A stretch of 64,000 nucleotides of DNA from Athripsodes cinereus (GCA_947579605.1 OX388307.1:31597237-31661236); one strand, 5' to 3'; positions 39,560 through 52,644 are shown, counted from the first letter of the stretch. Notes: generated by a model not told the origin, from the letters alone. Translations and numbers: made by a program.

Positions 39560-41480
39560 AAAACATTTGCAGATTTTACAAAAAAATTGAAAACTAAAAT
39601 GTTAACAATTTACAGACTTTAAAAGTATAAAAAATAACAAAACACACGATCGTTTCTGAAAAACACAAAAAATGCATCCACGTGAAAAATTCTATTTCAT
39701 TTTATAGATATCTTTTTAAAGACAAAATATCCGAAGTCGAGTGAAATAATATGAATTTATTCATAGAGAGATTGTTAAAAAATAATTTGATTAAAACACA
39801 CCGGAAAAAATTTGCTAGAGAATTTCACAAGAAGAACAAAACAGACTTTGACCAAATACCGCTTTGTTCATTCACTAATAAAACCAATTTGTTGCCATTT
39901 GCTTCTCAGTTTTAATACGTGGCGGTACAGAAGTAATATACACAGTAAAATAGTTGTAGTAGTCATGGGTGTATCCTGGAGAGGGGCAGAAGTAAACAAA
40001 AATGAAAAAAAGTGTATGAAAAAATAGAAAAAATATCCATAGACAGCAAAGTGAACTTTCTACTCTCTAAAAATCAGTCAGACTCAGTATATTATAACGA
40101 ATGGTTGGAGTCCAAAACTTTAATAATACCACTAAAAAAAGAAGAGGCCTATATTCAGCTATGAAAAGACAAGAACTAGTATCAATCAATCGTGATCTTA
40201 AGAATATTATTCTAAATTTATCTTTACTCGTAAAGGTTCAAATGCGAAAACTACGTTTATTGGTCATGATTTTGCACAGATGTCCTCTTTCACAATATAT
40301 ATACCTAATAATCAAATTCATTGATTTAGGTGGTCAATAGTTGCAAAATCAGTCTAAATGGATAGGGATTGTTTTTGAACTGTAATATTCTATTCGCGAC
40401 CAAGGTTTCAACAGGGATTCTGTATTCTCAAATGTAATATCTGTAGGAATATTTTTTAGTGGTATTATTAAACCTTCGAAATAAAGTTTAGAAACTACCA
40501 CAACGTTATCGCCAAATCATATCATGATAAGATTCAGAGTTCACTAGATCAATAATGAAATCCTATTTTCCTACTTTCCCCGACGTAATTTTTTGAAGAC
40601 TCAACAAACACTAGATGAATTTCTGTAATTGAACAACATATATGTATTGCGCCGTACCTACTGTGTAGAATCACTTCCAAAGCATCAATAACATTCATTA
40701 GATAAATAATTGAGCTGTCATATTTCTGTTTTGGTTGTCACGCAATTTCTAAGACCTAAATCATACTAAATAAAACGAGATATCGATGACTACTAATGCA
40801 AACGACATGGTTTGATATGTTGGAGAGACCCGGATGTGAGGTTCTCGTGATCGGAGAATAAGGAAATAAATGGAAGAGGCATTCGTCATTTGAGTGGACG
40901 AGAATACCCTGAAAAAGGATAAGAATACAATAAAAATAAAAATAAACCAGTTGAAATAATGATACTCCCCTAGGGAAAAAAAACTGAGTACGCCTTAGGC
41001 AATAGTCGAGTATTTTCTAATTGCTCCAGTAATTATTTCAAGTTAACAAAGAAACTCCAGTAATTAAAAGATACCCTACCTACTAGTGAGTAAGTATTGT
41101 ACTATTATAGAATCAGAGAAATACGCCGTCAAAGCCGAACACAAAACAATAAGTGCACATTGTTTGAGACCAATTTGAGCAATCGGATGTGGCTTGTTCT
41201 TTTATATTGTTACGAGAATAGATGGAAATGGTATTTTATATTAATTTAGTTTGTAAATTTCTGGGTTTTTTATAAATGAATATGTAAATAATGTACAAAT
41301 TTTTCAACGTATATTTTTAATGAAAGGATTAGTTTGAAAGAGTTTTAATTTTTTTTTAAGGTGCACTAGTAAGAGAATTCTTGGACAAAGCAAGAACACA
41401 CGGTTCTATGTTACATATATCTTGAAGGAATTGGATTTCGAGCTTGTAAAAAGACGTCTTTCTCGATCATTGTTAACATT
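39560..41480. other. No gene recognised
   Basis: AT-rich DNA. The segment near 40100-40480 contains two similar pieces about TAATACCACTAAAAAAAG and its mirror TTTTTTAGTGGTATTATTAA (near 40119 and 40452), with CTTCGAAAT/AAAACTTTAA neighbours, so a possible diverged inverted-repeat element of about 380 bp. No coding content. Confidence 0.35.
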
Positions 41481-41493
41481 CAAGCATCTACAT

Positions 41494-41703
41494 CTGTGTT
41501 TCCCAAACTATGGTACAATACAATATGGTACAATAGTATAAAGACAATTATTAAGGTGGTACGTAAGCAGCTATGGCCATTAAATTGTGAAGTGATTCAA
41601 GATGATGATCGAAATCCTTTACCATCGAGTTCTAGTTTAGTGGTACGCTACTGATTTATAATTTCATGTGTGGTATGCGAAATTAAAAGTTTGGGAACCA
41701 CTG
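41494..41703. mobile_element. hAT-type MITE, 210 bp, 8-bp target duplication
   Basis: ATCTACAT lies at 41486-41493 and 41704-41711. The ends are CTGTGTTTCCCAAAC and the mirror of CAGTGGTTCCCAAAC. The interior is non-coding with GGTAC repeats. Confidence 0.88.
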
Positions 41704-41714
41704 ATCTACATATT

Positions 41715-42780
41715 ACTATGCAGAGCAAAAAATTATTGTTTTAAGTTCATCTGCGAGCTATCAAAGAATTGAATTCGTCAATAATGTTACAATAATACAA
41801 GAGTATAGGTTATCTGTCATCGTTTGTGATAAGGTAGAGAGAAGAAAAGTCAATTCCATCTGTCTTTATGCACTAGTTTCGTTTTTTTTTCATATTCTCG
41901 AAGTTCCTGATGCAATCACACCAATTCACCAATACACTCAGTGATATGGTTGATCAATTTTGAATCATTTCTTTAGTAAATCGCTCACTCACCAAAAAAT
42001 AAATTTGTAACTATAATTGAACATTTTGAATTTTGTACCCCTACTGTCAACACGTAAATAAACACAAAAATTCAAAGACTAATTTCTTACAATATCTGCA
42101 ACATGAGTTTATTTCCTAATTCAATCTGTACATATCTACGTACATTCAAATAAAATTCAATGTTGAAAATTTTCGAGGACTCATTTTCTCCAATACAGCG
42201 CTAGTATACTTGTACTGTTCCACCACTCGGAGCGACTGAAGAAGTTTTTGAGAGGAATTATTGCGCATCATTCTGCAGTAAACAGTTAGACAACAAAACA
42301 CAAGTCAGTTTGAGATGTCTACAACGTGGGAAATACGTCTTATCTTCTTGGTATGGTATTTGATGGACTGGTTATTTTCTGCAAAAGTGTAGTCAATTTT
42401 TCTTTTAATTCAAAAGGCGAGGCGGTTGAGTTTGTGGTGATCTTATTATTTACGGTTATTATGAGGTGCTCGACAAGACCAAAGGTACGAAGTGAGTTGG
42501 TTAACGATCCTGGACGATGTTGAAACTTTGCTTTCTAGTTTGTTTACAGAATCGAATTGCAAATAAATAATTTTTATTATTATGAGTAAACGGCACGTAG
42601 CAAATTATTCATGTGTACGTGTAATAGTGTTTATTTTGGGATTAAGTGTTTCTGTCAATTTTCAGTTGAATGTGATAAGAGTCTTAAAATGTATGATTCA
42701 TTTAAGGTTAGGTTTTTTTACCATTTAAGGTATAATTCATTCACATAAGAATGCGTTTGTTTCTTATAAAGGTATAATTA
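41715..42780. other. No firm gene; unplaced short ORF at 42315
   Basis: An ATG near 42315 opens a short hydrophobic reading (MSTTWEIRLIFL) followed by a GTATGG donor-like site, so a signal-peptide first exon is conceivable. No matching coding exon follows. Otherwise AT-rich. Confidence 0.2.
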
Positions 42781-42784
42781 CACA

Positions 42785-42975
42785 CACATACCATCACGCC
42801 ACTTCCCTTGCGGGGTAGGCAGAAAGGATCGAGCGCCACTTCCTTCTAACCAAGAATACACTTTTCAATTTCATGCAATTCCTAGTATATGCTCTCCTAT
42901 TCAATCTGCTTAACACTTGACCTCGATGATGCAAGTCGACTGCGATAGTCGTTGCACCACGTGGCCTGTTATTTA
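42785..42975 (-). repeat. LINE 3' end fragment (family of 6060-6370)
   Basis: CCATCACGCCACTTCCC, GCGGGGTAGGCAGAAAGG and the TTCATGCAATTCCTAG region correspond to the minus-strand 3' end of the family at 25670-25970. Short and diverged. Confidence 0.5.
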
Positions 42976-42995
42976 TTTACACTTACGCCTTACAC

Positions 42996-43012
42996 GCACA
43001 CACACACACCCT

Positions 43013-43043
<31 letters not shown>

Positions 43044-43052
43044 ACACACACC
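42996..43052. repeat. (CA)n microsatellite
   Basis: About 25 CA dinucleotide units with a few interruptions (CCCT, AGA). Confidence 0.9.
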
Positions 43053-43599
43053 AGATTTGTTGGGTCATGTAGAAATTATTGAAATCTCATAATCTTGGAA
43101 AACACACAAGTGTCTATTTAGTGCATTCAGCTGCGTAAATTATATTCAAGTGCAATGAATTCATTTTTTTTTTCGAAGATGAGGAAACATTTCAGCTTAA
43201 TTCGGCCCTGTTGGTAAATAATAATATAGGTATAGTACTTATAAACACAAGTACAGAAAGCATAGAACATCGTTAGGTCGATACTAAATCAGTTTCAACT
43301 TTGTTTCTTTTGTTAGCGTGGGTTGTTTAGCACCTATAGCTTTATAGTCATTAATAATAATAATTGTGAGAAATACATTACAACGCTTCATCTAGTGGTG
43401 TTTGTTTAAGTAATGATGATTGTGTGGACGATATTTTGAAGGCATATATATTTAACCTATTGATGAACGCATTCTTCTATGGGCGATTGTCGTCAAAGTT
43501 CCTTGACATCAATGTCAAAAATTCTCGAATTATTTTGTAAAACTCCATAAAATTAAAAAAAACGCTAAATTTAGTTTTTTATTCTTTTTCGGTCTCCTA

Positions 43600-43905
43600 A
43601 TCATTTCCGTAAGTGTTCGAGTGTCGTGTAAAAGGCATGCACATATTAAAAAAATAAAGACATTTAACATCTGAAATTCATCGATGAGGTTTGCCACTTA
43701 TTTATTTATTAATTATTCTTTACTGTACATTGATAACAATTACATAAAAGGTAAACATTCAAGTTAGATACAATCAATATACAGAGGACGAGTTATCTTG
43801 ACTGAGTTAATTTTTGTTGGTACAGAGACAGGACAGTTTTTATTTTTATTGCGACATATCCCACGAACGAGGTAGCCAGCAGACTATCTGCTTATAAATA
43901 ATAAT
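43600..43905 (+). repeat. (TAG)n-tailed short repeat, decayed long copy
   Basis: TCATTTCCGTAAGTGTTCGAGTGTCGTGTAAAAGGC, AAATAAAGACATTTAACATCTG, TCATCGATGAGGTTTGCCAC on the left; then an unrelated AT-rich piece ending in a LINE-like TACATTGATAACAATTAC, then GCGACATATCCCACG and GGTAGCCAGCAGAC on the right. Probably interrupted by another insertion. Confidence 0.55.
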
Positions 43906-43916
43906 ATGTATTTTTA

Positions 43917-44378
43917 GGAAGTTGGTTTGCGAGGAATGGAAGATGTGACAAGGATATCGAAAGAAGAAAAGTAGCCGGTGCGAGGATTAACGGTGCACTT
44001 CGACCCATTGTCAGCAATGACAATGTGTCGAACATGGCAAAATTGCTAGTGCACAATACCATCCTGGTACCGACACTAATGTATGCAAGCGAAACGTGGA
44101 CATGGTTGAAGAAGGACAAAAGTGGAATAAATGCTGTGGAGATGAGATCGCTGAGGAGGATGGTTGGTAAAACGTTGCGTGATAGAGTGAGGAATGAGGA
44201 TATTAGAAGAATGAGTGGATGCAAGAGGAGTGTTGTGGATAGAATGCGTGTAAATAAATTGAGATGGTTTGGTCATGTGGAACGAATGAAAGAGGAAAGA
44301 ATGACAAAGAGGATATACTTGGCTGAAAGGAGGGGTGTGAGGAAGCGCGGGCGTCCGAGAACTACATGGCTTGAACAT
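43917..44378 (+). pseudogene. LINE reverse transcriptase C-terminal fragment, split by LTR element (5' part)
   Basis: About 154 open codons: ARNGRCDKDIERRKVAGAR, LMYASETWTWLKKDK, MRSLRRMVGKTLRDR, KLRWFGHVERMKEERM and GVRKRGRPRTTWLE. The frame is cut at 44378 by the LTR retrotransposon. The rest (DQILKDGRVLSKRNRR and onward) resumes at 52474-52640. ACAT at 44375-44378 and 52470-52473 is the target duplication. Confidence 0.92.
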
Positions 44379-46737
44379 TGTGATGAAATGAATATATACA
44401 AGATTGTAAATATTATTTTAGATTGTAAATTTAATATTATTATTTTCGTATACCTAGATGGAATATTTGTAGTAGGTAATTAATATAGGAATGAAACTTA
44501 GTTTAATTTCAAGTGGATGATGATGATCTATCTATCTATGTAGGAGACAGAGACAGGTATATTTTGGTGTGTGTCATAAAGAGATGGAAGTTGTTTTTTT
44601 GTGTGTTGCTAGGGCATTTTTCAGGATCTGAAGAGGTAGGATAGATGACTCGAGGCAGTTTAGTTTTGTGCCTAGGAGAGGTGGGACTCAATCATATTAA
44701 TCCCAGTGTTTGAATTCGATATATTTTAATATTTATTTACCCACCTTCATAGTAGTTAGTACACTATATTTTAGTGATATTTCCACATTTGGGAATATAT
44801 ATAGATCATCCTAAATTACTTTTAATTAACATTTTAAAATCCGTGATCCTGCCAGCTGTCATAAGATAAGATTTTTCAATATTATTAATTTATTTATATC
44901 TAGGTGTCGTGATATTTAGAAGGATATTGTTGTCTACAAAGTAGTCGTCGTACACAAGGATTTATTTAATTTTACAAATTTTGAAAACAAAGGAATTATT
45001 TGTTATATGTACATTTATTTTCAGTATATTTGTATGTATGTATGTACTTGTTACCGATTTTATATAGCGCCGCCCGACACACCTACAACTAGACCGATGG
45101 CAGTGGCGTACCGATATTATATTTTCGTTTAATTTATTTTACCATAACGAAAGATTATGCAGTTTGGAGAGAAGTTGTCTGTTGAGCAGGATATTATTTG
45201 ATTATTAATTTAATTACATATTTTATCATCGAATGTCATTGTAGTCTCCGAACTTACTGGATTTTTCTACTTATTCAACATGCTGTAGTTGCTGCGATAT
45301 CATGGAAGGAACAAATTTGACATTTTGCATGACACTAATCATAAGTAATATTTATGTATTTATTGGTCTTAATATATTTTTATTTGACTTACATGATTCC
45401 TAAATTCTCCTCACCATAAATATGTGATCTTTTATAGCTAAATCTTGTCGAGATTACCTTATGGATATGGATCCTTTCTGCCTATCGACGCTAGACTAGC
45501 TACCTTGTGTCTATAGTGTGGGACTGATCTATTCGTAACCACATATTTATCATTATTATTATACAATTATGCACGAGACGTATTATGTGCTTTGTAGAAT
45601 TATATATTATATACTAACAAATTCAGTCCTTACCCTGCTTCGAAATGTAGGTGTACCGTTAGCAAGCCCTGCGCCCATCTCTTCGATTCAGCTTTCGAGA
45701 CAAGGGTCAATGCGGGTCTTGCCCCGTTTCCCGCCAGGGTCCATGACAAAGCTTCTTAACATATATTTATAATTATTCTTATTATATATAGCTGCATGTT
45801 CAAATGAGTATACATATTATATATTATTTTATATATTCGGGGTGTAGATTAGTGCACACGGGCTCAAAATGCGGCATGGGACAGTTTGAGACGTGAGGGA
45901 GCGGAGGCGGCGCTCCTTCAGCATGGACACAGCATGCTTTCCATGCATTAACAACCAGTAGTTATAGTCTCCGAAAATGATGTCAAAACAATCGTGTTGA
46001 AATTTAATTAATATTTAAAAGTAATAAAGTTATGTTTTTGGGTGCGCCACTGTCCTTTACGACGCAACGAATTAGTAGGTATGTTGTAGAACATATGTAC
46101 ATACATCGGCTATAGAAACTATGAAATGGTTATCTTATGTAGGGACATAGATCGGCAACCAGTTACCATACAACATTCTCGTAATGATATAGAATAATAT
46201 TATTTGAATTTTATGTTATGATGATTGTTATGTTATATTTTGTTATGTTTTATTATGCTCTATTTTTATTATGTTATTTTACAGTATCTCAAGGTAAGTG
46301 ATCTGACGTCAAAGTTGATCTCAGAGTTAATATGTATCAAAATTCATGTTTAAATTGTTTTATTGATTTTGTGATTTTGTTGTTCTTTTTGATTACCTGA
46401 AATGTATATTTCAGGTGACTTATTTTGCGTTCTAAAAATACACAACGTAGGTAAAATTATCGTCAAAACACAACGTACTGGGTCCAAATCTATGAAAATA
46501 GTTAATAGATAAATCTAGACGATCACGGAAGGCCAAAATTCGTTAATTAATTCAATTAGGAATGCGATATTTCGTGCGTATATTTGCAACAATGCGAAAA
46601 TTCATACAATTCTTAGCTAGCTGAATAGGGTTGTCACTTCTAGTTTGGGAATCAATTATTACAGTAGGTATAGTTTAGAAGCTAGGATGTTGCAAATTCG
46701 GAGCTTAGAATGGTTTAAAATAGGTAGGGTCATCACA
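44379..46737 (+). repeat. 5' LTR of the 44379-52469 element
   Basis: 2359 bp, TGTGATG...CATCACA. Contains GTATGTATGTATGTACTTG, a TATATAGCGCCGCCCG box, and an ACAGTATCTCAAGGTAAGTG sequence near 46283 that looks like a splice acceptor-exon-donor arrangement. The 67-codon ORF at 45569-45772 is duplicated only because the LTR is duplicated. Confidence 0.95.
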
Positions 46738-49195
46738 AATGGTGCCTTGGACCAGAATATTATGTCTGTCATTGCAGACATAAACTGGGTTTTACGGAGT
46801 AGAAGTGGGTTTTGGGTTTGCGATGATAAATAACTAAAATCATGAATATTGGAGGGGGGGGGAGCATAAATGGGTTTTGAGGAGTAGAACTGGGTTATGG
46901 ACAGAGGAATGTGTTTGGTTTTTGAGGGGGGGGATAAAATCTATTCTTGGAAGATGTAGTGAGAAAATTGGTTGATGATTTTACTTCGAGAACCGCGGGT
47001 TGGTTACCCATGGATTATAGTGTTAGGCAAGTTCGGCAACATATTATATTTATGTTTGGCTATCTATAGGTATATATCTTACATTATGCATAAGCATAGT
47101 GAACCCTTAAGAGTTCGTTCGGAATTATGTCCTTATGAATAGTCTAATAAAGAGCGCTTGTGATTCAGGTATAAAATTGGATAGGTATATATATGTTGAA
47201 ATCCTGAATAGTTCTTTATTTTATTCAATAATGTATATAGGTACCAAAAATATGTACTTTCATAAGAAGATTGGGTGTTAGAAAAATGTTATATTATATT
47301 TTCAAACAAACTAGTAAACGTGAATATTATGTATGTGTAGTGTATTTTATGTATATGGGTATATGACTAGAGCTAATAGGATTTTTAGATATTATAGTAC
47401 ATATGTGGGTATTATTATTGCTTGAGAGATATAGTCTAAACATCTTATTTGTAACTTAAGTGTTTTGTTTTTAAACTTTAAGAATTCTGTCAAGTTAATT
47501 ATTTGGGGTGTGAAATAAATTTATGGTTGAGGTATGAATGGTGAATATATTATTGAGTTTGAAATAATATTAAACCGGATTTTAAAATTATCGGATGACG
47601 TACCATCATATATGCATGGAGCGGATAAGAAGGCAATAACCGAATGATTATTGATTATGATTACGGCTATGTGTTAAACGGTTAGCTGGAAGAAATAGGG
47701 AATCTTCATTCTAACAGGCTAGGGGAGGGGGGATGATCGGCTAAGGAGAGAGACAGTCTACACGGAAAACATACTCTTTTAAACCAGGGGGGGGGCATTC
47801 CAGAGTCCGGGGCTTGGAAAACGTTGGAACTCTTTGTGTACCCTGAAAGGTGGTATCTATCATTTCAAAATTGAGGACTGGAAGAAGAAACGAATTTATG
47901 GAAATGTTCTAAGAAGAAAAGAGGCTGGCGTTCGCTGATATAACACATCATATCCTTCAAATAGAGAAATAAGATGTACAACCTATGAATCTTAGGATAT
48001 AATAATGATTAAAACGTTATATTATTTTAAACCAAGAACGAGATAGGAAATAATATTATTACTGGAATGACAAAAAACTATACGGTATATTGTAGTACCT
48101 AACGGGACCATGGAGCAGCGCCAAATACAAATCGTCTTTTTTATTATTATTATTACTATACAATCAGTGGGTTTTATACTGTAGGACTGATTTTATGATA
48201 TTGTCTGAATGGGACAAGGAAATCTGAGACATAAAGTATACGAAATTATATAAAAAGTATTTAGGTTGAATATCTGTTGGTAGGATAACAACATGTTTTA
48301 CTTGCAAGGAAACTTAGAAAGAAGTTTGTATATAGCAATGATACAAATTTAATTGGAAACCAGAAGGGTGATAGATAAGATTGCGTAGCATTGGATCATC
48401 TCTGTCAACTCGAAAAGGAGTGGTGTGCAATAACATAAGTCGCTGAAGAGAAGTAATTTGAGAAGAAAGGACAACGCTATGATGTAACCGGTTGAGATTC
48501 ACTTGCGGATCTATCGATGTTACAAATGGAATATTATTTAAAATTTAATGTGTTATAATTTTAAAATTGTGGTGTCAAATATTATAATAATATTATTCAA
48601 TAGTGTTAGAGTGAAAATGTGAACTATAAGGTGTTTAGTTATTATTATTTTACAAGTGGAACGAATATTATGATATGTACCTTTGTGGTTATAGTTGTGT
48701 GTAAATATATTATATTTAGTTGTGTGTGTGATAGTTTGAAATAGATTTTTTCAGGACTTTTGAAATGAATGAGGACGATTCATTTATAAATACCTAATAT
48801 GTAGGTATATACATTTGGTTACTGTAATATTGGAGACAAGGGGAATTCTACGTACCTATTATAGAATAACATATTGGGATGTATTATGTAGATATTGTCA
48901 ATGCAACTCGTTTAAATATTGCGTTTTGTATTTTATATGCATAAATGTGTGTAAATACATCAAGGGAGGGGTTCCCACCACTTACCCCTGTATGTTCAAG
49001 AACAAAGTATGATATCTTTCTCTTAATTATTTGTGGTATTATTATGGATGATTTAATTTAGGTACGTAATTATAGGTATTTTGGGTTAGCTGTTCGCGTT
49101 TGATATTATTTAGGCACATTGTCAACATATTATCACGCATTTTGCTGGTTAGCTGGAGGATATTGCACTACTTGTAGAATTATGTGGCTTGTTTA

Positions 49196-49370
49196 CGTGG
49201 ATCGAATTCTTATGGACGGCCGCGTGTTGAGTAAGAGAAATCGGTATGCATTGTGTGAGGGATTGTAAGGCAGTGATGGAGGCGAGGGATGTGTGCCAAG
49301 ATAGAAGGATTTGTCGTTTGGTTCTCTCTGTCTACCCCATCTGAGACGCAGCGTGATGGTGCTGAGAGAT
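49196..49370 (+). repeat. LINE 3' fragment inside the LTR element
   Basis: ATCGAATTCTTATGGACGG, TTGAGTAAGAGAAATCGG and TCTGTCTACCCCATCTGAGACGC match the 3' end of the family at 25760-25970, with many G-for-A type differences. Confidence 0.7.
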
Positions 49371-49389
49371 GAATGGTTATTTAGGATGG

Positions 49390-49610
49390 GTTGCCGGTGG
49401 AGAGTTGGTCTCCCACTTTCTTCCGTGAGTTTTCGGGTGTCCTGTGGGAGGACGGGTGTTCTAGGAAGTTAAGACATTTAGCATCTTGGATACGATGAGG
49501 TTTGCCGCCGTTTTTGAATGTCTTGAATTTGTGTCGGTACGGAGAGGACGATTTGCGTATCAGTTGTGTGCTGCAGGACTACTGGTTGCATCAGCAAAGG
49601 AATCATGGAT
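49390..49610 (+). repeat. (TAG)n-family repeat inside the LTR element
   Basis: TGGTCTCCCACTTTCTTCCG, TTTTCGGGTGTCCTGTGGGAGG, AAGACATTTAGCATCTTGG, GATGAGGTTTGCCGCC, GAATGTCTTGAATTTGTGTCGG and GGAGAGGACGATTTGCG. Changes relative to other copies are mostly A to G. Confidence 0.72.
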
Positions 49611-50110
49611 GTGAGACATCTGGCTAGTAGTACAGGATTGGTGTTACCAGCGAATTGGATCACCCTGAAGAATGCATATATGGACTATAAAGAACCACAA
49701 CGACTATGAATAATTATAATGATGTGTGATTACATGAAAAGGAATTTTAACAAAATGCAACTTGGATATTAAAGTATAAGAACAATCTTGTTATTATTAT
49801 ATTTATGTTCTGTAGATGTGACGACATAAAATAATAACGAAACACAAAATAATAAAATAAATAGTATGTTATGTTAGGGCAATAATATTGAGCGAGTATT
49901 TCTCAAGTGGATGCATTGGGGTTGTACTATTATTATTGATGACATGAATAGAGGAACACAGTTGGCGAGGTACCTATGACCTATCGGAATAAACAGGGGC
50001 GGACTCGAAAGTTGGAATTAAATAATTATGAAAAATGATTAGAAAATAAAAAATTGTTTGTGAGATAATGCCTCATCCATTTTGTCTTCAGCATGATCAC
50101 ATGGGGGGGA

Positions 50111-52469
50111 TGTGATGAAATGAATATATACAAGATTGTAAATATTATTTTAGATTGTAAATTTAATATTATTATTTTCGTATACCTAGATGGAATATTT
50201 GTAGTAGGTAATTAATATAGGAATGAAACTTAGTTTAATTTCAAGTGGATGATGATGATCTATCTATCTATGTAGGAGACAGAGACAGGTATATTTTGGT
50301 GTGTGTCATAAAGAGATGGAAGTTGTTTTTTTGTGTGTTGCTAGGGCATTTTTCAGGATCTGAAGAGGTAGGATAGATGACTCGAGGCAGTTTAGTTTTG
50401 TGCCTAGGAGAGGTGGGACTCAATCATATTAATCCCAGTGTTTGAATTCGATATATTTTAATATTTATTTACCCACCTTCATAGTAGTTAGTACACTATA
50501 TTTTAGTGATATTTCCACATTTGGGAATATATATAGATCATCCTAAATTACTTTTAATTAACATTTTAAAATCCGTGATCCTGCCAGCTGTCATAAGATA
50601 AGATTTTTCAATATTATTAATTTATTTATATCTAGGTGTCGTGATATTTAGAAGGATATTGTTGTCTACAAAGTAGTCGTCGTACACAAGGATTTATTTA
50701 ATTTTACAAATTTTGAAAACAAAGGAATTATTTGTTATATGTACATTTATTTTCAGTATATTTGTATGTATGTATGTACTTGTTACCGATTTTATATAGC
50801 GCCGCCCGACACACCTACAACTAGACCGATGGCAGTGGCGTACCGATATTATATTTTCGTTTAATTTATTTTACCATAACGAAAGATTATGCAGTTTGGA
50901 GAGAAGTTGTCTGTTGAGCAGGATATTATTTGATTATTAATTTAATTACATATTTTATCATCGAATGTCATTGTAGTCTCCGAACTTACTGGATTTTTCT
51001 ACTTATTCAACATGCTGTAGTTGCTGCGATATCATGGAAGGAACAAATTTGACATTTTGCATGACACTAATCATAAGTAATATTTATGTATTTATTGGTC
51101 TTAATATATTTTTATTTGACTTACATGATTCCTAAATTCTCCTCACCATAAATATGTGATCTTTTATAGCTAAATCTTGTCGAGATTACCTTATGGATAT
51201 GGATCCTTTCTGCCTATCGACGCTAGACTAGCTACCTTGTGTCTATAGTGTGGGACTGATCTATTCGTAACCACATATTTATCATTATTATTATACAATT
51301 ATGCACGAGACGTATTATGTGCTTTGTAGAATTATATATTATATACTAACAAATTCAGTCCTTACCCTGCTTCGAAATGTAGGTGTACCGTTAGCAAGCC
51401 CTGCGCCCATCTCTTCGATTCAGCTTTCGAGACAAGGGTCAATGCGGGTCTTGCCCCGTTTCCCGCCAGGGTCCATGACAAAGCTTCTTAACATATATTT
51501 ATAATTATTCTTATTATATATAGCTGCATGTTCAAATGAGTATACATATTATATATTATTTTATATATTCGGGGTGTAGATTAGTGCACACGGGCTCAAA
51601 ATGCGGCATGGGACAGTTTGAGACGTGAGGGAGCGGAGGCGGCGCTCCTTCAGCATGGACACAGCATGCTTTCCATGCATTAACAACCAGTAGTTATAGT
51701 CTCCGAAAATGATGTCAAAACAATCGTGTTGAAATTTAATTAATATTTAAAAGTAATAAAGTTATGTTTTTGGGTGCGCCACTGTCCTTTACGACGCAAC
51801 GAATTAGTAGGTATGTTGTAGAACATATGTACATACATCGGCTATAGAAACTATGAAATGGTTATCTTATGTAGGGACATAGATCGGCAACCAGTTACCA
51901 TACAACATTCTCGTAATGATATAGAATAATATTATTTGAATTTTATGTTATGATGATTGTTATGTTATATTTTGTTATGTTTTATTATGCTCTATTTTTA
52001 TTATGTTATTTTACAGTATCTCAAGGTAAGTGATCTGACGTCAAAGTTGATCTCAGAGTTAATATGTATCAAAATTCATGTTTAAATTGTTTTATTGATT
52101 TTGTGATTTTGTTGTTCTTTTTGATTACCTGAAATGAATATTTCAGGTGACTTATTTTGCGTTCTAAAAATACACAACGTAGGTAAAATTATCGTCAAAA
52201 CACAACGTACTGGGTCCAAATCTATGAAAATAGTTAATAGATAAATCTAGACGATCACGGAAGGCCAAAATTCGTTAATTAATTCAATTAGGAATGCGAT
52301 ATTTCGTGCGTATATTTGCAACAATGCGAAAATTCATACAATTCTTAGCTAGCTGAATAGGGTTGTCACTTCTAGTTTGGGAATCAATTATTACAGTAGG
52401 TATAGTTTAGAAGCTAGGATGTTGCAAATTCGGAGCTTAGAATGGTTTAAAATAGGTAGGGTCATCACA
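50111..52469 (+). repeat. 3' LTR of the 44379-52469 element
   Basis: 2359 bp, equal in length to the 5' LTR and almost identical. Preceded directly by the G-rich polypurine tract and followed by ACAT. Confidence 0.95.
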
Positions 52470-52473
52470 ACAT

Positions 52474-52640
52474 GTAGATCAAATTCTCAAGGACGGCCGT
52501 GTTTTGAGTAAAAGAAACCGACGTGCGTGCATGAGAAATTGTATGGCTGTAGAGGAAGCGAAAGAAGTATGTAAGGACAGATCTTATTGGCGTTCCGTTC
52601 GCTCTGCCTACCCCACTTGGGATACGGCGTGAGGGATTAG
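52474..52640 (+). pseudogene. LINE fragment, 3' part of the split copy
   Basis: GTAGATCAAATTCTCAAGGACGG onward encodes DQILKDGRVLSKRNRRAC and MRNCMAVEEAKEVCKDR; then the CTGCCTACCCCACTTGGGATACGG box. It continues the frame broken at 44378, after removal of the LTR element and one ACAT. Confidence 0.9.
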
Positions 52641-52644
52641 ATAG

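Larger units (their letters stand above)
46738..50110 (+). other. Internal region of the LARD-like element, non-coding
   Basis: Contains no ORF resembling retroelement proteins on either strand. It has repeated G-runs: G8-10 tracts near 46853, 46924, 47720 and 47788, similar to the polypurine tract at its end. Nested inside are a LINE 3' fragment (about 49196-49370: GACGGCCGCGTGTTGAGTAAG) and a decayed (TAG)n-family repeat (about 49390-49600). On inspection the + strand has clearly more G than C. Confidence 0.75.
44379..52469 (+). mobile_element. Non-autonomous LTR retrotransposon (LARD-like) with identical-length LTRs
   Basis: LTRs of 2359 bp each (44379-46737 and 50111-52469) begin TGTGATG and end CATCACA, with a 4-bp target duplication ACAT on both sides. 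They have the same length and I found a single mismatch on inspection (ATGTATATTTC versus ATGAATATTTC), so insertion is recent. A primer-binding-like TGGTGCCTTGGACC starts at 46740, 2 nt after the 5' LTR. A polypurine tract GGGGGGGA (50103-50110) precedes the 3' LTR. The 3373-bp interior encodes no gag, protease, RT or integrase, so it must borrow them from another element. It split a LINE fragment. Confidence 0.95.

Noticed and set aside
43892..44378. Minus-strand ORFs of 100-110 codons
   Set aside because: Shadows of the LINE fragment on the plus strand, which has the conserved motifs.
45569..45772. 67-codon ORF as a gene (also at 51301-51504)
   Set aside because: It occurs twice only because it lies in the LTR; no family resemblance and no codon signature.
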